14,775 nucleotides of DNA from Azotobacter paspali (GTDB lineage: Bacteria > Pseudomonadota > Gammaproteobacteria > Pseudomonadales > Pseudomonadaceae), in assembly GCF_042434745.1 (NCBI RefSeq), contig NZ_JBHLSS010000075.1; one strand, 5' to 3'. A program made the position numbers and the translations under genes. The notes below the pieces were generated by a model that did no database searches, was not told the origin of the DNA, and saw only the letters and a program-made list of their open reading frames with translations. Positions 6,562-14,658 of the stretch are shown here, piece by piece; within the stretch, counting starts at the first letter, position 1, and each line of letters opens with the position of its first letter.

Positions 6562-7713
6562 TCACCCCAAGCATTCTCCCGCCAGGCGAGCCAACCTCTG
6601 CGCCCGTGGGTCCATCAGAATGTAGGGGCCTAGACTGTTAGTGACGAAGCCGAAGGCCAGTTCGCGCTCGGGATCGGCGAAACCGCAGGAACCACCGGCG
6701 CCGGGATGGCCAAAGGCTTTGGGGCCGAGCGCGAAAGTGGCATTGGCCAGTGCGGGTTGATCGAGCATGCAGCCGAGGCCGAAGCGGGTCGGGGTGAGCA
6801 GGGTGCGGTCCTCGCCACAACTGTGCTCGCGCGTCATTTCGTCGAGCAGTTCGTCCGGCAGCAGACACCCGTCGAGCAGCCCGGCATAGAAGCCCGCCAG
6901 GGAGCGCGCATTGCCATGGCCGTTCGCCGCAGGCTGGTGCATGCGCCGCCACTCGGGCTTGTTGCTGCTGTTCAGGATCGACGGTGGATTGGTGAAGGCG
7001 CGGCTGCTGAGAGTCTCCGGCTCGCTCATCGTGACCCTGACCAGGCGCTGGGCGGCGGCATCGCCCGGATTGCCCTTGTTCCGCGAGATATGCGCGACCC
7101 GGTGGAATTCGGCATCGTCCAGCCCGACATGGAAATCCAGGCCGAGCGGCCGGGCGACGCGTGCCGCGATCGAGTGGCCGGGCTCGCGACCGTCGGCGCG
7201 CCGCAACAACTCGCCGATCAGCCAGCCGAAGGTGATCGGCGCATAGCCGTGCCCCCCGTCGCGCGGATTCCACCAGGGCGCCTCGGCGGCCAGCGCCTCG
7301 GTCATGACTCGCCAGTCGTAGAGCATTTCCGCCGCCAGCGGCGCGCGGATCGCCGGCAAGCCCGCCTGATGGCAGAGCAGTTGACGCAGGGTGATCCGCT
7401 CCTTGCCGGCGGCGGCGAACTCCGGCCACAGCAGGGCCACTGGAGTGTCGAGATCCAGTTTGCCCTCCTTCACCAGTTGCAGGGCGGCGACCGTGGCGAA
7501 GGGTTTGGTGCAAGAAAACAGGTTGGCGATGGTATCGCTCTGCCAGGCCTCACCGTCGTCGCGGCCGGCGAGCCCGGCCCAAAGGTCCACCACGGTTTCT
7601 CCGCCGACCCGGACGCAGAGTGCCGCGCCACGAGTCTGCCCATCCTCGAAAAGAGCAGCGAACGCATCCTTCAGCGCCTCGAACTTGAGGTCGAAATAAC
7701 CTTGAACCTGCAC
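6562..7713 (-). CDS. Serine hydrolase of the beta-lactamase fold (EstB-like esterase)
   Basis: A 383-residue enzyme of the class C beta-lactamase / family VIII esterase group. SCTK at 67-70 is the SxxK motif, with Ser67 as nucleophile and Lys70 as base. HGYAPITFGWLIGELL supplies the second-motif Tyr (Tyr157), and HPGAGGS (336-342) replaces the KTG box, as in EstB-type esterases. There is no signal peptide, so it is probably cytoplasmic and unlikely to give antibiotic resistance. The natural substrate is unknown; carboxyl esters are likely. The start is GTG 7713, with AGGAGAGACGAAG directly upstream, and the protein begins MQVQGYFDLKF as relatives do. It lies 81 bases downstream of the agarase-like gene. 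Confidence 0.9.
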   Translation of the reverse strand: MQVQGYFDLKFEALKDAFAALFEDGQTRGAALCVRVGGETVVDLWAGLAGRDDGEAWQSDTIANLFSCTKPFATVAALQLVKEGKLDLDTPVALLWPEFAAAGKERITLRQLLCHQAGLPAIRAPLAAEMLYDWRVMTEALAAEAPWWNPRDGGHGYAPITFGWLIGELLRRADGREPGHSIAARVARPLGLDFHVGLDDAEFHRVAHISRNKGNPGDAAAQRLVRVTMSEPETLSSRAFTNPPSILNSSNKPEWRRMHQPAANGHGNARSLAGFYAGLLDGCLLPDELLDEMTREHSCGEDRTLLTPTRFGLGCMLDQPALANATFALGPKAFGHPGAGGSCGFADPERELAFGFVTNSLGPYILMDPRAQRLARLAGECLG

Positions 7714-7794
7714 CTTCGTCTCTCCTGGCAGTACAACCGCTCGCCATTCTCCCAGCCGCGGCGGGGGTTTGTGAACTCCCGCACGGGGCCGCTT

Positions 7795-10200
7795 TCACTG
7801 TGTCCTGGCCGGTGCCGCGGCGGGAACGCCGGCCTCCGTCTTCGGCTGTCTGGCGGCGGGCGTGGCGACCGGCTCGAGGGCCTCGCCCACTTTCAGGTTG
7901 GCCTTGCGCACCGCCTCGACGAAACCGGCGAACGGTCGATCGGTGACGCCGACCAGACCAATATGGCCGTTCTCGCCATCGAGCAAGCGCCCAGTCGCCG
8001 GCTGGTCGAGATACTGGAACCAGTGCATGCCAACGATGAAGGGCTCGGCCAGGGCTCGCTCCAGAAAGTGGGCATAGGCCGGGCCACGCTCTTCTTCCTT
8101 GTACACCTCGGCCACGCCACCCCAGAACGGGCCACGATCCCGCGAACCGAAATGGAACTCGCTGACCAGCATCGGCTTGTCCAGCTTGCGCAAGGCCTCG
8201 AAGTCATAACCGTGCTGAGGCTCGGGGGTGTAGAAGTTGAAGCTCAGCACGTCGCAGTACTTGGCGCAGGCCGTGACCGCTTCGGGAGTGCTAATGGCGA
8301 AGCGGCCACCGAGCAGCAGATGGTCGGGCACATGCCACTTCAGCGACTCGGCGATGGTTTTGAAGTAGGTGTCGGCGAAGAGCTGCTGGAAGCGTTGCAG
8401 ATCCTCCTCGATGGCTGGATGCTCCGGGCTCGGCAGGGGCGCCTCGAATCCCGGATCCTCCATCAGCTCCCAGGCGGGCAGTTCGATGCCCCAGGCGGCG
8501 GAGAGCCCCTGCTGGTTGCGATAACGGTCGCGCAACAACTTGAGGAAAGCACGCTTGGCCGGCATGTCGGTGGTCTGTCGCAGGGTGCCGTAGGCCAAGG
8601 CATAGCGGGCCTTCGGATCCGTCCCCGGCGCGGCCCAACTGAGCTCGTTGTCGGCAAAGTAGCCGATCACCCAGGGGTCGCTCCGGTGATCGCGGGTAGC
8701 GATAGCGATGGCCCGCTCGACAGCCATGGCGAAGCGCGGATCGAAGGGATCGGGCATGCCGCCCCACCAGTCGTGGCCGGTGGAGATGGTGGCGTAGTCG
8801 CCACGGATCAGCAGCGGAATCGTGTAGGGTACCCGGTGCATCGCTCCCAGGGAGAGATCGCTCCAGTTGCCGAGAGTATTGAAACCCCAGGCCTGCAGGC
8901 GGTCCAAGGTGTGCCCGCGCCAGCGCAGGGCGTCGAAGAACTGCGCGATGCACGGCGGCGCGGCGCTCGGTTGCTCGGCGGGAGCCGGCTGTCCGGGGGC
9001 AGGTGTGCCGCCCTTCGGAGCGACCTGAACGTTGTCCGGCTCTTCTTCCATGGGAGCTGCCGGCAACGCGCGCTCCGGCTCGGCGGCCTGCTCCACAGGC
9101 GGTTTGCAACTTTGTCCGTAGGTCCGATAGAGATTCGCCCGATAGAAATCGTACCAGCGCCCATGGGCGAATTGCCGCCCGTTGTTGGCACCGGTGGCCT
9201 GGCGGCTATCCCCGACCCCATAGAAGGCGCTCAGCGGCTCCTCCTTGCCGGGCAGGGCGAGGAACATCTCCTCGCGCCCTTCGACGTAGGTCCGGCTGTT
9301 GCCGGAGGAGACCGTGTTCACGCCGAGGGAAAAGAACGGATGACCGTCCGGCGTCACCAGATACCAGCGGCCCTCGTGCTTGGCCACCCGGAAGAAGCCC
9401 GTGGCCTCCAGTTGCGGCCCTTTCAGCCAGCCGCCGAAGCGGTCCAGCTCCGGCCGCCCGGCCAGCCAGCGATCGAGCTGCGCCCGCTCCTGCTCGGCCG
9501 CCCTTTTCAATTGCTTGTCGCTGTTCACCTTCTCCGGCCAGTCGCCGCGGCTGTACTGCCCATAGGCATCGACGATACCCCGGTAGGCGGCCGGCTCAAG
9601 ATCCTCGCGCACACCGAAGCGGCCAAGCAGAATGCTCTGCTGCACGTCCGGCTTCTCCAGGGATAGGCTTAGCGCCTGCACCTGGCGTAGATCGATCTCG
9701 CCTTCCAGGGTAGTCGCCACTAGCAGACGCTGGTTTTCATAGGTCCAGGGCATCGGCGGCGCGGCGAGCATGCCATGCGCCCTGGGCGAGCTGGCGTGCA
9801 GCGGCAGCACCAAGGTCTGTGCCGGACCGGCCGGCAGGGCGACCTGAGTCCTGAGAACCTTGCCGTCGGCGCTCTCGATGCTCACCTGCAGGGTCAGCGC
9901 CCAGTCCATGGCATTCTGGATGCGCAGGCTGACCGCGCCGGCGGAAGACCAGTCCCAACTGCCCTGTTGCGGCGTCAGACGCAGGCTGGGCCGCTCCTGC
10001 GGATTGAAGGTGGCTCTTCGGAGCACCTCTCCTCCCGCCGTGGTCTCCGCGGTCAGTTCCGGTAGGAAGGCGCCTGCGCCCTTGACCTGCACCGCATCGG
10101 TGGGGCGCACGAAGTTGAACAGCGTCTGCTCGTCGGCCGCCCGTGCCGACAGGGGCACTAGGCAGCAGGCAAACAGCAGGGGAACTAGGGGACGGATCAT
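7795..10200 (-). CDS. Secreted agarase-like glycoside hydrolase
   Basis: An 801-residue exported protein. MIRPLVPLLFACCLVPLSAR is a signal peptide with likely cleavage after ARA (residue 21). Residues about 25-200 look like a beta-rich carbohydrate-binding region. From about 245 comes a TIM-barrel catalytic domain resembling beta-agarases (GH50/GH86-like clan): TPDGHPFFSLGVNTV, WGFNTLGNWSD, VIGYFADNELSW with the Asn518-Glu519 acid/base pair, and MLVSEFHFGS with Glu681 as likely nucleophile. A Pro/Ala/Glu-rich insert (366-416) sits between Cys365 and Cys417 inside the barrel. The C-terminal 30 residues are also Ala/Pro-rich. ATG 10200 has GGAGAGCGA upstream. Agarose is an unlikely diet for this genus, so the real substrate may be another galactan or exopolysaccharide. 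Confidence 0.8.
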   Translation of the reverse strand: MIRPLVPLLFACCLVPLSARAADEQTLFNFVRPTDAVQVKGAGAFLPELTAETTAGGEVLRRATFNPQERPSLRLTPQQGSWDWSSAGAVSLRIQNAMDWALTLQVSIESADGKVLRTQVALPAGPAQTLVLPLHASSPRAHGMLAAPPMPWTYENQRLLVATTLEGEIDLRQVQALSLSLEKPDVQQSILLGRFGVREDLEPAAYRGIVDAYGQYSRGDWPEKVNSDKQLKRAAEQERAQLDRWLAGRPELDRFGGWLKGPQLEATGFFRVAKHEGRWYLVTPDGHPFFSLGVNTVSSGNSRTYVEGREEMFLALPGKEEPLSAFYGVGDSRQATGANNGRQFAHGRWYDFYRANLYRTYGQSCKPPVEQAAEPERALPAAPMEEEPDNVQVAPKGGTPAPGQPAPAEQPSAAPPCIAQFFDALRWRGHTLDRLQAWGFNTLGNWSDLSLGAMHRVPYTIPLLIRGDYATISTGHDWWGGMPDPFDPRFAMAVERAIAIATRDHRSDPWVIGYFADNELSWAAPGTDPKARYALAYGTLRQTTDMPAKRAFLKLLRDRYRNQQGLSAAWGIELPAWELMEDPGFEAPLPSPEHPAIEEDLQRFQQLFADTYFKTIAESLKWHVPDHLLLGGRFAISTPEAVTACAKYCDVLSFNFYTPEPQHGYDFEALRKLDKPMLVSEFHFGSRDRGPFWGGVAEVYKEEERGPAYAHFLERALAEPFIVGMHWFQYLDQPATGRLLDGENGHIGLVGVTDRPFAGFVEAVRKANLKVGEALEPVATPAARQPKTEAGVPAAAPARTQ

Positions 10201-10407
10201 CGAGCTCGCTCTCCAGCGGGACGGAGGTGGACAACAGAGTCGGCATGATGCCAGTCACTTCGGCTATGGTGAAGCAAGGCATTGACCAGACAATCTATTT
10301 TCTTGCCATCCGGCTGGCCCGGATGTGGCCGGTATACGGCAGGAATTGGCCCGGACTGCTCGATGGAAATCCGCTCGGCCGCGTGGCAAGCCCCGACCAC
10401 GGTGGCC

Positions 10408-12552
10408 TCAGCCGATCTCCCGGCGAAACGGCGGCAACGCCTCGAGGATCGCCTTGCCGTAACGCTGGGTCACCACCCGGCGATCCAGCAGGGTGATGAT
10501 GCCGCGGTCCTGCTCGGTGCGCAGCAGGCGGCCGCAGGCCTGGACCAGACGCAACGAGGCATCGGGCACGGCGATCTCCATGAAGGGATTGCCGCCACGG
10601 GCCTCGATCCATTCGGCCAACGCCGCCTCTACCGGGTCGTCGGGCACGGCGAAGGGGATCTTGGCAATGACCACGTGCTCGCAATAGGCACCGGGCAGAT
10701 CGATGCCCTCGGCGAAACTGGCCAGACCGAACAGCACGCTGGACTCGCCCTCGTCGACCCGCGCCCTGTGCCGGCTCAGAGTTTCCTGCTTGGACAGGTT
10801 GCCCTGGATCAGCACACGCTTGCGCCACTCGCGCTCGAGGCCATCGAAGACATCCTGCATCTGCCGGCGCGAGGAAAACAGCACAAGAACCCCACGCGCG
10901 CCTTCCACCAGACGCGGCAGTTCGCGGACGATGGCTGCGGTATGCGCGGTAGCATCGCGCGGATCGGCCTTGAGGTCCGGCACCCGTAAGAGGCCCGCCT
11001 CGGCATGGGCAAAGGGACTGGGTACCACCGCGGTGACGGCGCTTTTCGGCAGCCCGGCGCGCATACGGAAGCGATCGAAGCTGTTCAGCGCGGTCAGGGT
11101 GGCGGAGGTCAACAGCGCGCCATGGGCGATGCTCCACAGGTGGCGGCGCAGGGTTTCGGCGGCGAGGATCGGACTGGCATCGACCTCGATGTCGTGCAGG
11201 GCGCCGCTCTCGGCCAGGGTCAGCCAGCGCGCCATCGGCGGGCTGTCCTCGGGGTCTTCCGCGGTGAAGGCGGTCCACAGTTGCCAGTTGCCTTCGGTTC
11301 GCGCCAGCAGGCTGCCGAACAGCGGATACCACTCCTCCGCCTGGTGGCTGGCCAGGCCTATGCCGGGCTCGCCGTCCATGGCCTCCTTGAGCAGTTCGGT
11401 GAGCTGGGTGAAAAGCTCCACCAGCCTGGAAAATCCTTTCTTCAGTTCGAGGCCCAGCTCGCGCAGATGCTCTGGCACCACGCCGCCGGCGAAGCGATGG
11501 CGCGGCCTCTCGCGGCCGTCCAGGTCCTCGCCGGCACGGAAGTCGGCCAACTGTTCGCAGGCAGCGAACATGAACTGTTGCTGGGTGCGCAACTCACGGG
11601 CCAGTTCAGGCACAGCCTCGATCAGCCGCCCCAGTTCGCCGGGCAGCGGATGCTGGGCGAGCAGCCGGGTCAGGTTCTTTTCCACCTGTCCCAGCCAGTC
11701 GGCGGTCGAGCGCAGACGGGTGAAATGGGCGAAGTGGCCAATGGCCTTGTCCGGCAGGTGGTGCCCTTCGTCGAACACATAAAGGGTGTCGCGCGGGTCG
11801 GGCAATACGGCGCCGCCACCCAGGGCGAGATCGGCGAGCACCATGTCGTGGTTGGTGACGATCACGTCGACCTTGGTCATTCCTTCGCGTGCCTTGTAGA
11901 AGGCGCACTGCTGGAAGTTCGGACAGTGCCGGCCGGTGCACTGGCTGTGATCGGTGGTCAGCCGCGACCAGGTATCGTCCTCGATAGCCTGCGGCCAGGC
12001 ATCGCGGTCACCGTCCCAGCGGTTGCCGGCGAGCTTCTCGATCATCTGGGCGAAAAGCTTCTGGCTGGCCTCGTCGACATCGATGCGAAAGCCCTCCTCC
12101 TCGAACAACTGGGCGGTGGCGCCCTGCGCCTGGCCCTCCTGCAACAGCAGGTCGAGCCTCGACAGACACAGGTAGCGGCCACGCCCCTTGGCCAGGGCGA
12201 AACTGAAGCTCAAGCCGCTGTTGCGCATCAGGTCGGGCAGGTCCTTGTTGACTATCTGCTCCTGCAGGGCGACGGTCGCGGTGGCGATCACCAGGCGCTT
12301 GCCGGCCGCCTTGGCCGAGGGAATCGCCGCCAGGCTGTAGGCCACCGTCTTGCCGGTGCCGGTACCGGCCTCCACCGCGACCACCGCCGGCTCGCCCTGG
12401 CGTCGCCCTTCGTCGTCGGTGGCGATGGTCCCCAGGACTCTGGCCACCTCGGCGATCATCAAACGCTGGCCATAGCGCGGCTTGAGCCCCTTGGCTTCGA
12501 GAAAGCGGGAGTAGGCACCCTGGATCTGAGATTTGAGTTCGGCGCTGAGCAT
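10408..12552 (-). CDS. dinG: DinG-type ATP-dependent DNA helicase with iron-sulfur cluster
   Basis: A 714-residue superfamily 2 helicase of the XPD/DinG type, which unwinds DNA 5' to 3' and acts in repair, including at R-loops. EAGTGTGKT (61-69) is the Walker A motif, VTNHDM (232-237) is conserved in the family, DEGHHLP (261-267) is the DEAH-type Walker B, and QACGRLLR (671-678) is motif VI. Cys129, Cys205, Cys210 and Cys216 match the four cluster-binding cysteines. I chose ATG 12552 (MLSAELKSQIQGAYSRFLEA) because it matches relatives; the longer frame needs a TTG at 12594. It diverges from the CopD-like gene. In enterobacteria dinG is LexA-controlled, but I see no LexA box here. Confidence 0.93.
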   Translation of the reverse strand: MLSAELKSQIQGAYSRFLEAKGLKPRYGQRLMIAEVARVLGTIATDDEGRRQGEPAVVAVEAGTGTGKTVAYSLAAIPSAKAAGKRLVIATATVALQEQIVNKDLPDLMRNSGLSFSFALAKGRGRYLCLSRLDLLLQEGQAQGATAQLFEEEGFRIDVDEASQKLFAQMIEKLAGNRWDGDRDAWPQAIEDDTWSRLTTDHSQCTGRHCPNFQQCAFYKAREGMTKVDVIVTNHDMVLADLALGGGAVLPDPRDTLYVFDEGHHLPDKAIGHFAHFTRLRSTADWLGQVEKNLTRLLAQHPLPGELGRLIEAVPELARELRTQQQFMFAACEQLADFRAGEDLDGRERPRHRFAGGVVPEHLRELGLELKKGFSRLVELFTQLTELLKEAMDGEPGIGLASHQAEEWYPLFGSLLARTEGNWQLWTAFTAEDPEDSPPMARWLTLAESGALHDIEVDASPILAAETLRRHLWSIAHGALLTSATLTALNSFDRFRMRAGLPKSAVTAVVPSPFAHAEAGLLRVPDLKADPRDATAHTAAIVRELPRLVEGARGVLVLFSSRRQMQDVFDGLEREWRKRVLIQGNLSKQETLSRHRARVDEGESSVLFGLASFAEGIDLPGAYCEHVVIAKIPFAVPDDPVEAALAEWIEARGGNPFMEIAVPDASLRLVQACGRLLRTEQDRGIITLLDRRVVTQRYGKAILEALPPFRREIG

Positions 12553-12581
12553 TCCGTTTCCCGAATCGAAACTGGATAAAT

Positions 12582-12610
12582 TTTCAGTATGCAAAATGGG
12601 CGGCTATGAT
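12582..12610 (+). promoter_or_regulatory. Candidate promoter for the CopD-like gene
   Basis: TATGAT at 12605-12610 matches five of six -10 positions. TTTCAG lies 17 bases upstream as a weak -35. The start would fall about 30 bases before the ATG at 12648. The region is AT-richer than its surroundings and must also hold the divergent helicase promoter. Confidence 0.3.
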
Positions 12611-12647
12611 AGCGCGCGTTGCGCGGACCACCACCGGAGATTGCCAA

Positions 12648-13112
12648 ATGATGCTCTATTCCCTTGCCTACACCCTGCACGTGCTGCCTGCCCTGATCTG
12701 GGTCGGCGGCATGTTCTTCGCCTGGATGATCCTGCGCCCCGCCACGGTCAGCGAACTGGATACGCCGGCCCGGCTGAAGCTCTGGCCGGAAGTGTTCCGG
12801 CGCTTTTTCCAGTGGGTCTGGGCAGCGGTGGTAATGCTGCCTGTGACCGGGATCGGGCTGCTGCACCTGCGCTTTCCCAGTCTGGAGACGGCGCCTGCGT
12901 ATGTGCACGTCATGATGGGCCTGTACCTGGTGATGCTCGCCCTGTTCCTGCGCATGCGCCTGCTGCAACTGCCGCAATTGCGCCGGGCCGTGGAACTGCG
13001 CGACTGGCCGGCCGGCGGCGCGGCGCTGGGGCGGATCCGCCGGCTGGTGGGATTCAATCTGGTGCTCGGCCTGTCGCTGGTCGCCATTGCCGCCGCCCGG
13101 CCTACCTTCTGA
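12648..13112 (+). CDS. CopD-family four-helix membrane protein
   Basis: A 154-residue inner-membrane protein with four predicted helices (about 5-29, 54-74, 85-102 and 129-150). LHVLPALIWVGGMFFAWMIL near the N-terminus, with a helix histidine (His11) and the WVGG turn, and the second helix histidine His87 (YVHVMMGLYL), are typical of CopD-domain proteins. CopD relatives take part in copper uptake, but this short stand-alone type has no shown role, and heme or metal binding by the histidines is inference. ATG 12648 has CCGGAG about 8 bases upstream; a second ATG follows at once. It diverges from the helicase and converges with the DUF1145 gene. Confidence 0.85.
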   Translation: MMLYSLAYTLHVLPALIWVGGMFFAWMILRPATVSELDTPARLKLWPEVFRRFFQWVWAAVVMLPVTGIGLLHLRFPSLETAPAYVHVMMGLYLVMLALFLRMRLLQLPQLRRAVELRDWPAGGAALGRIRRLVGFNLVLGLSLVAIAAARPTF

Positions 13113-13115
13113 AAC

Positions 13116-13130
13116 CTCCGGCCGCCGGAG
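13116..13130. terminator. GC hairpin between convergent genes
   Basis: CTCCGG (13116-13121) and CCGGAG (13125-13130) form a 6-bp stem with a 3-base loop. It fills the 18-base gap between the stop codons of the CopD-like and DUF1145 genes. It has no T-run, so it may act in both directions as a weak terminator or transcript end. Confidence 0.45.
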
Positions 13131-13394
13131 TCATCTGCGGCTATCCTTCGCTGAAACATACAGGTGGAAGATGCCAAACAGCAGTATCTGCAGGCGAGTC
13201 CTCCAGCATGGCGGATCGGTCTTGGCAGTACGCTCGAACAGCACCAGCGCGAGCAGGTGAGCGAATAGGAGCAGCCCGCCGAAGACCGGCAGCAAGAGAT
13301 CAAAGGGCTTGCTCAAAGGCTGCAGGAAAGCTCCGGCAAGCGCCAGCCACAACAGCAGGATCAGCACCTTTCCCAGGGTCAACAACAGTTTCAT
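13131..13394 (-). CDS. DUF1145 family membrane protein
   Basis: An 87-residue membrane protein of the DUF1145 family, common in gammaproteobacteria and of unknown function. It has an N-terminal helix (LGKVLILLLWLALAGAFL, about 7-24), a second helix (LLLPVFGGLLLFAHLLALVLF, about 33-53) and a third, shorter hydrophobic stretch (LQILLFGIFHLYV, about 68-80). The ATG at 13394 has GGGAG 5-6 bases upstream; an upstream in-frame start at 13451 lacks a ribosome site and would add a non-family extension. It converges with the CopD-like gene over a shared hairpin. Confidence 0.82.
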   Translation of the reverse strand: MKLLLTLGKVLILLLWLALAGAFLQPLSKPFDLLLPVFGGLLLFAHLLALVLFERTAKTDPPCWRTRLQILLFGIFHLYVSAKDSRR

Positions 13395-13507
13395 CGCGCT
13401 CCCGTCATACGATATCCAGGCGGAAGATCCGTCAAGCGTCGTCGCAGACACGGAACCCCATCGCCTTACTCTTGAATCTCAGCCGCACACCCGATTGAGG
13501 ACCTTCG

Positions 13508-14005
13508 ATGACCGACAGCTTTTCCTCCCGCACGCCGCAGCAGGCTCTCGCCGCCCTGCTCGAACGCTACGCCCCGAGCCGGCTGCTGCTAGTCGGCGCC
13601 AGCGATCTGCCCGCTCTCGAAGCCTTTCGCAACACGCACACCGAAGCCAGGGTGACGTACTGTGCCGCCGGTCCATTGCCCCCGGAAGCCGCCGCCCAGC
13701 GCTACGAACTGGCCGTGCTGGTCGACTGCCTGGAGCACCTACCACGACGTACCGGCCTGGAATTGCTCGGCGGCATTCGCAACCTGAACGCCAGCCGCCT
13801 CGCGGTCCTGGTCGATCTGGCGGCCTGCGGTTGGCAGGATACCGACTTCTTCGCCCTGGCGCTGCGGGCCAGCGAGCGTTTCCGACGCGACGAACAGGTC
13901 CTCACGCTGTTCACCTACGATCTCTACGACTACAAGCAGATCCCCGACTGGCTGAACGCCAAGTTCTGGGCCAACCCCGAGAATTTCGGCAAGTACTGGT
14001 GGTGA
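13508..14005 (+). CDS. DUF6231 family protein, methyltransferase-like
   Basis: A 165-residue cytoplasmic protein that I place in the DUF6231 family of pseudomonads. SRLLLVGASD (24-33) followed by an acidic strand, and LAVLVDCLEHLPRRTGLELL (68-87), resemble motif I and the post-motif region of class I SAM-dependent methyltransferases. The glycine-rich GxGxG is reduced to GAS, so cofactor binding is doubtful. The C-terminus is aromatic and unusual (YDLYDYKQIPDWLN and FWANPENFGKYWW). ATG 13508 has GAGGA about 7 bases upstream. The stop lies 4 bases before the YchJ gene, so the two are very likely one operon and may act together. Confidence 0.78.
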   Translation: MTDSFSSRTPQQALAALLERYAPSRLLLVGASDLPALEAFRNTHTEARVTYCAAGPLPPEAAAQRYELAVLVDCLEHLPRRTGLELLGGIRNLNASRLAVLVDLAACGWQDTDFFALALRASERFRRDEQVLTLFTYDLYDYKQIPDWLNAKFWANPENFGKYWW

Positions 14006-14009
14006 ACGG

Positions 14010-14507
14010 ATGAACGCCAATGACCTGCCGGCACAGAGCCGGAACTGCCCGTGCGGCAGTGGCGACCGGCTCGATGAATGCTGCGGCCGCCACCTGGTTG
14101 GCATCCCCGCGCCCAGCGCCGAATGCCTGATGCGTTCGCGCTACAGCGCCTACGTTCTGGGCGATGTCGACTATCTGCTGCAAACCACCCTGGCGGCCCA
14201 GCGGACAGGCCTGGACCGCGCAGCCATGCAGGCCTGGAGCCTGCAGAGCACCTGGCTTGGACTGACCGTGGAGAAAACCGAGCAGTCCGCTAGCCGACTG
14301 GCGCACGCCTTCGTCACATTCAGTGCACGCTGGCGCGATGCCTCGGGCGAGCATATCCATCGTGAGCGCTCGGCCTTCGTGCGACATGGCGACCGCTGGT
14401 ATTTCATCGATCCAACCGTCCCGCTGCATGCGGGACGCAACGATCCCTGCCCGTGCGGCAGCGGCTCGAAATTCAAGAAATGCTGCCACGGCGCGATTAC
14501 TCGCTGA
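14010..14507 (+). CDS. YchJ family protein with SEC-C motifs at both ends
   Basis: A 165-residue protein of the YchJ (UPF0225) family. An N-terminal SEC-C zinc motif (CPCGSGDRLDECC, Cys13, 15, 24, 25) and a second at the C-terminus (CPCGSGSKFKKCC, Cys147, 149, 158, 159) flank a central NTF2-like domain (LMRSRYSAYVLGDVDYLLQT and FVTFSARWRDASGE). SEC-C motifs bind zinc and often contact ribosome or translocation partners, as in SecA. The specific job of YchJ is not known. ATG 14010 lies 4 bases after the DUF6231 stop, so translation is probably coupled. Confidence 0.9.
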   Translation: MNANDLPAQSRNCPCGSGDRLDECCGRHLVGIPAPSAECLMRSRYSAYVLGDVDYLLQTTLAAQRTGLDRAAMQAWSLQSTWLGLTVEKTEQSASRLAHAFVTFSARWRDASGEHIHRERSAFVRHGDRWYFIDPTVPLHAGRNDPCPCGSGSKFKKCCHGAITR

Positions 14508-14508
14508 G

Positions 14509-14530
14509 GCGCTCGTCCGCGCAGGAGCGC
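14509..14530 (+). terminator. Weak terminator-like hairpin after YchJ
   Basis: GCGCTC (14509-14514) pairs with GAGCGC (14525-14530) around a 10-base loop, followed by TTT. It starts 2 bases past the YchJ stop. The T-run is short, so intrinsic termination is uncertain. Confidence 0.3.
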
Positions 14531-14634
14531 TTTCGAAACGAGCATGCGCCCAGACGATACGCATCGATGCCATGCCTGTCCGTTCCGGCGATGCCGCCCC
14601 GTTGAACCCGATCGAACTTGCAAGCGAGATACCG

Positions 14635-14658
14635 TTACTTGACATCCTCCCCGCCCTA
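14635..14658. mobile_element. Fragment resembling one end of an IS200/IS605-type element
   Basis: TTAC followed by TTGACATCCTCCCCGCCCT is the sequence commonly seen at one end of IS605/IS1341-type elements, where CCCCGCCC forms one arm of a hairpin with a GGGCGGGG arm. TTAC and its neighbouring TCAA on the other strand resemble the cleavage-site tetranucleotides of the IS605 group. Only this arm is visible, because the IS5-family element begins right after it. The call rests on memory of the motif and only about 24 bases. Confidence 0.35.

Noticed and set aside
6706..9666. A 986-codon open frame on the plus strand
   Set aside because: It lies antisense to the serine hydrolase and agarase-like genes, both of which have family motifs and ribosome sites. 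Its product is low-complexity and matches no family; long antisense frames are common at this GC content.
11005..12579. A 524-codon open frame on the plus strand
   Set aside because: Antisense to the dinG-type helicase gene, whose motifs are complete. No recognisable domain in the antisense product.
12553..12594. N-terminal extension of the helicase from a TTG start
   Set aside because: The added 14 residues are not part of the family, there is no good ribosome site, and it would cut into the divergent promoter region.
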